From Pseudomonadota bacterium (GTDB lineage: Bacteria > Pseudomonadota > Alphaproteobacteria > Rhodobacterales > Rhodobacteraceae), in NCBI GenBank assembly GCA_027623875.1, contig JAQBUS010000074.1:1-6384 (forward strand): DNA of 6,384 nt, given 5' to 3'. The notes beneath the pieces were generated by a model. It was not told the origin of the DNA. It searched no databases and saw only the letters and a list, made by a program, of their open reading frames with translations. Shown in pieces: positions 6,318-6,384 of this stretch (its first letter is position 1; each line of letters starts with the position of its first letter). The position numbers and the translations under genes are program-made.

Positions 6318-6384
6318 CTCTTCTCACTTTCAAATTCTGTTTAATAAATGATAATTACGATTTTACCTTAGATCGAGCCGAGGC
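6318..6384 (-). other. region upstream of lepB at the window edge
   Basis: These 67 bases hold the lepB ribosome site (GAGAAGAG next to the ATG). All three minus-strand frames meet a stop within the first 30 or so bases from the right edge, so the tail of an upstream gene (in many relatives acpS) could end here. The fragment is too short to identify, and no clear promoter or terminator is visible. Confidence 0.3.

Noticed and set aside
1..6384. Search for mobile elements, CRISPR repeats, tRNA or rRNA genes, toxin-antitoxin or defence genes
   Set aside because: No repeated spacers, terminal inverted repeats, target duplications, cloverleaf sequence or relevant protein motifs were seen; nearly all of the DNA is covered by conserved housekeeping or metabolic genes.

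Overview
The window is a stretch of chromosome from an alphaproteobacterium, most probably a member of the Rhodobacterales. Three things point there. The minus-strand order lepB-rnc-era-DUF1491-recO is typical of alphaproteobacteria. DUF1491 itself is largely an alphaproteobacterial family. The wording of LepB, RecO and PEP carboxykinase is also characteristic, for example the LepB segment from VYGYSKFSCPF through YIKRLIGLPGD. The DNA is clearly AT-rich (about 40 % GC by eye), well below most cultured Rhodobacterales. This would fit one of the low-GC, often marine, lineages of the group, but that placement is inference.

Layout: positions 1-890 (+) hold the 3' half of pckA, an ATP-dependent PEP carboxykinase cut by the left window edge. 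After a 72-bp gap comes a 570-residue FAD acyl-CoA dehydrogenase (963-2675, +) with a long extra N-terminal domain, best read as (2S)-methylsuccinyl-CoA dehydrogenase (Mcd) of the ethylmalonyl-CoA pathway. It converges, with only 10 bp between stop codons, on a tightly packed minus-strand cluster read from right to left: lepB (signal peptidase I), a 189-bp gap, then rnc (RNase III), era (ribosome-assembly GTPase), a DUF1491 gene and recO (recombination mediator). The last four overlap one another by 8, 4 and 1 nt, so they are almost certainly one translationally coupled transcript.

Together: the plus-strand pair joins two steps of growth on acetate or C2-type substrates. Mcd works in the pathway that turns acetyl-CoA into C4 acids, and PEP carboxykinase draws C4 acids (oxaloacetate) into gluconeogenesis. 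The minus-strand cluster is housekeeping: protein export, rRNA and mRNA processing, 30S maturation and DNA repair.

No mobile element, CRISPR array, RNA gene or defence island is visible, and I see no convincing undescribed system. The points most worth a second look are the pckA-mcd pairing, a 20-codon ORF that stops just before the TTG start of mcd, the 189-bp rnc leader (which holds a possible 34-codon ORF), and the uncharacterised DUF1491 protein locked between era and recO.
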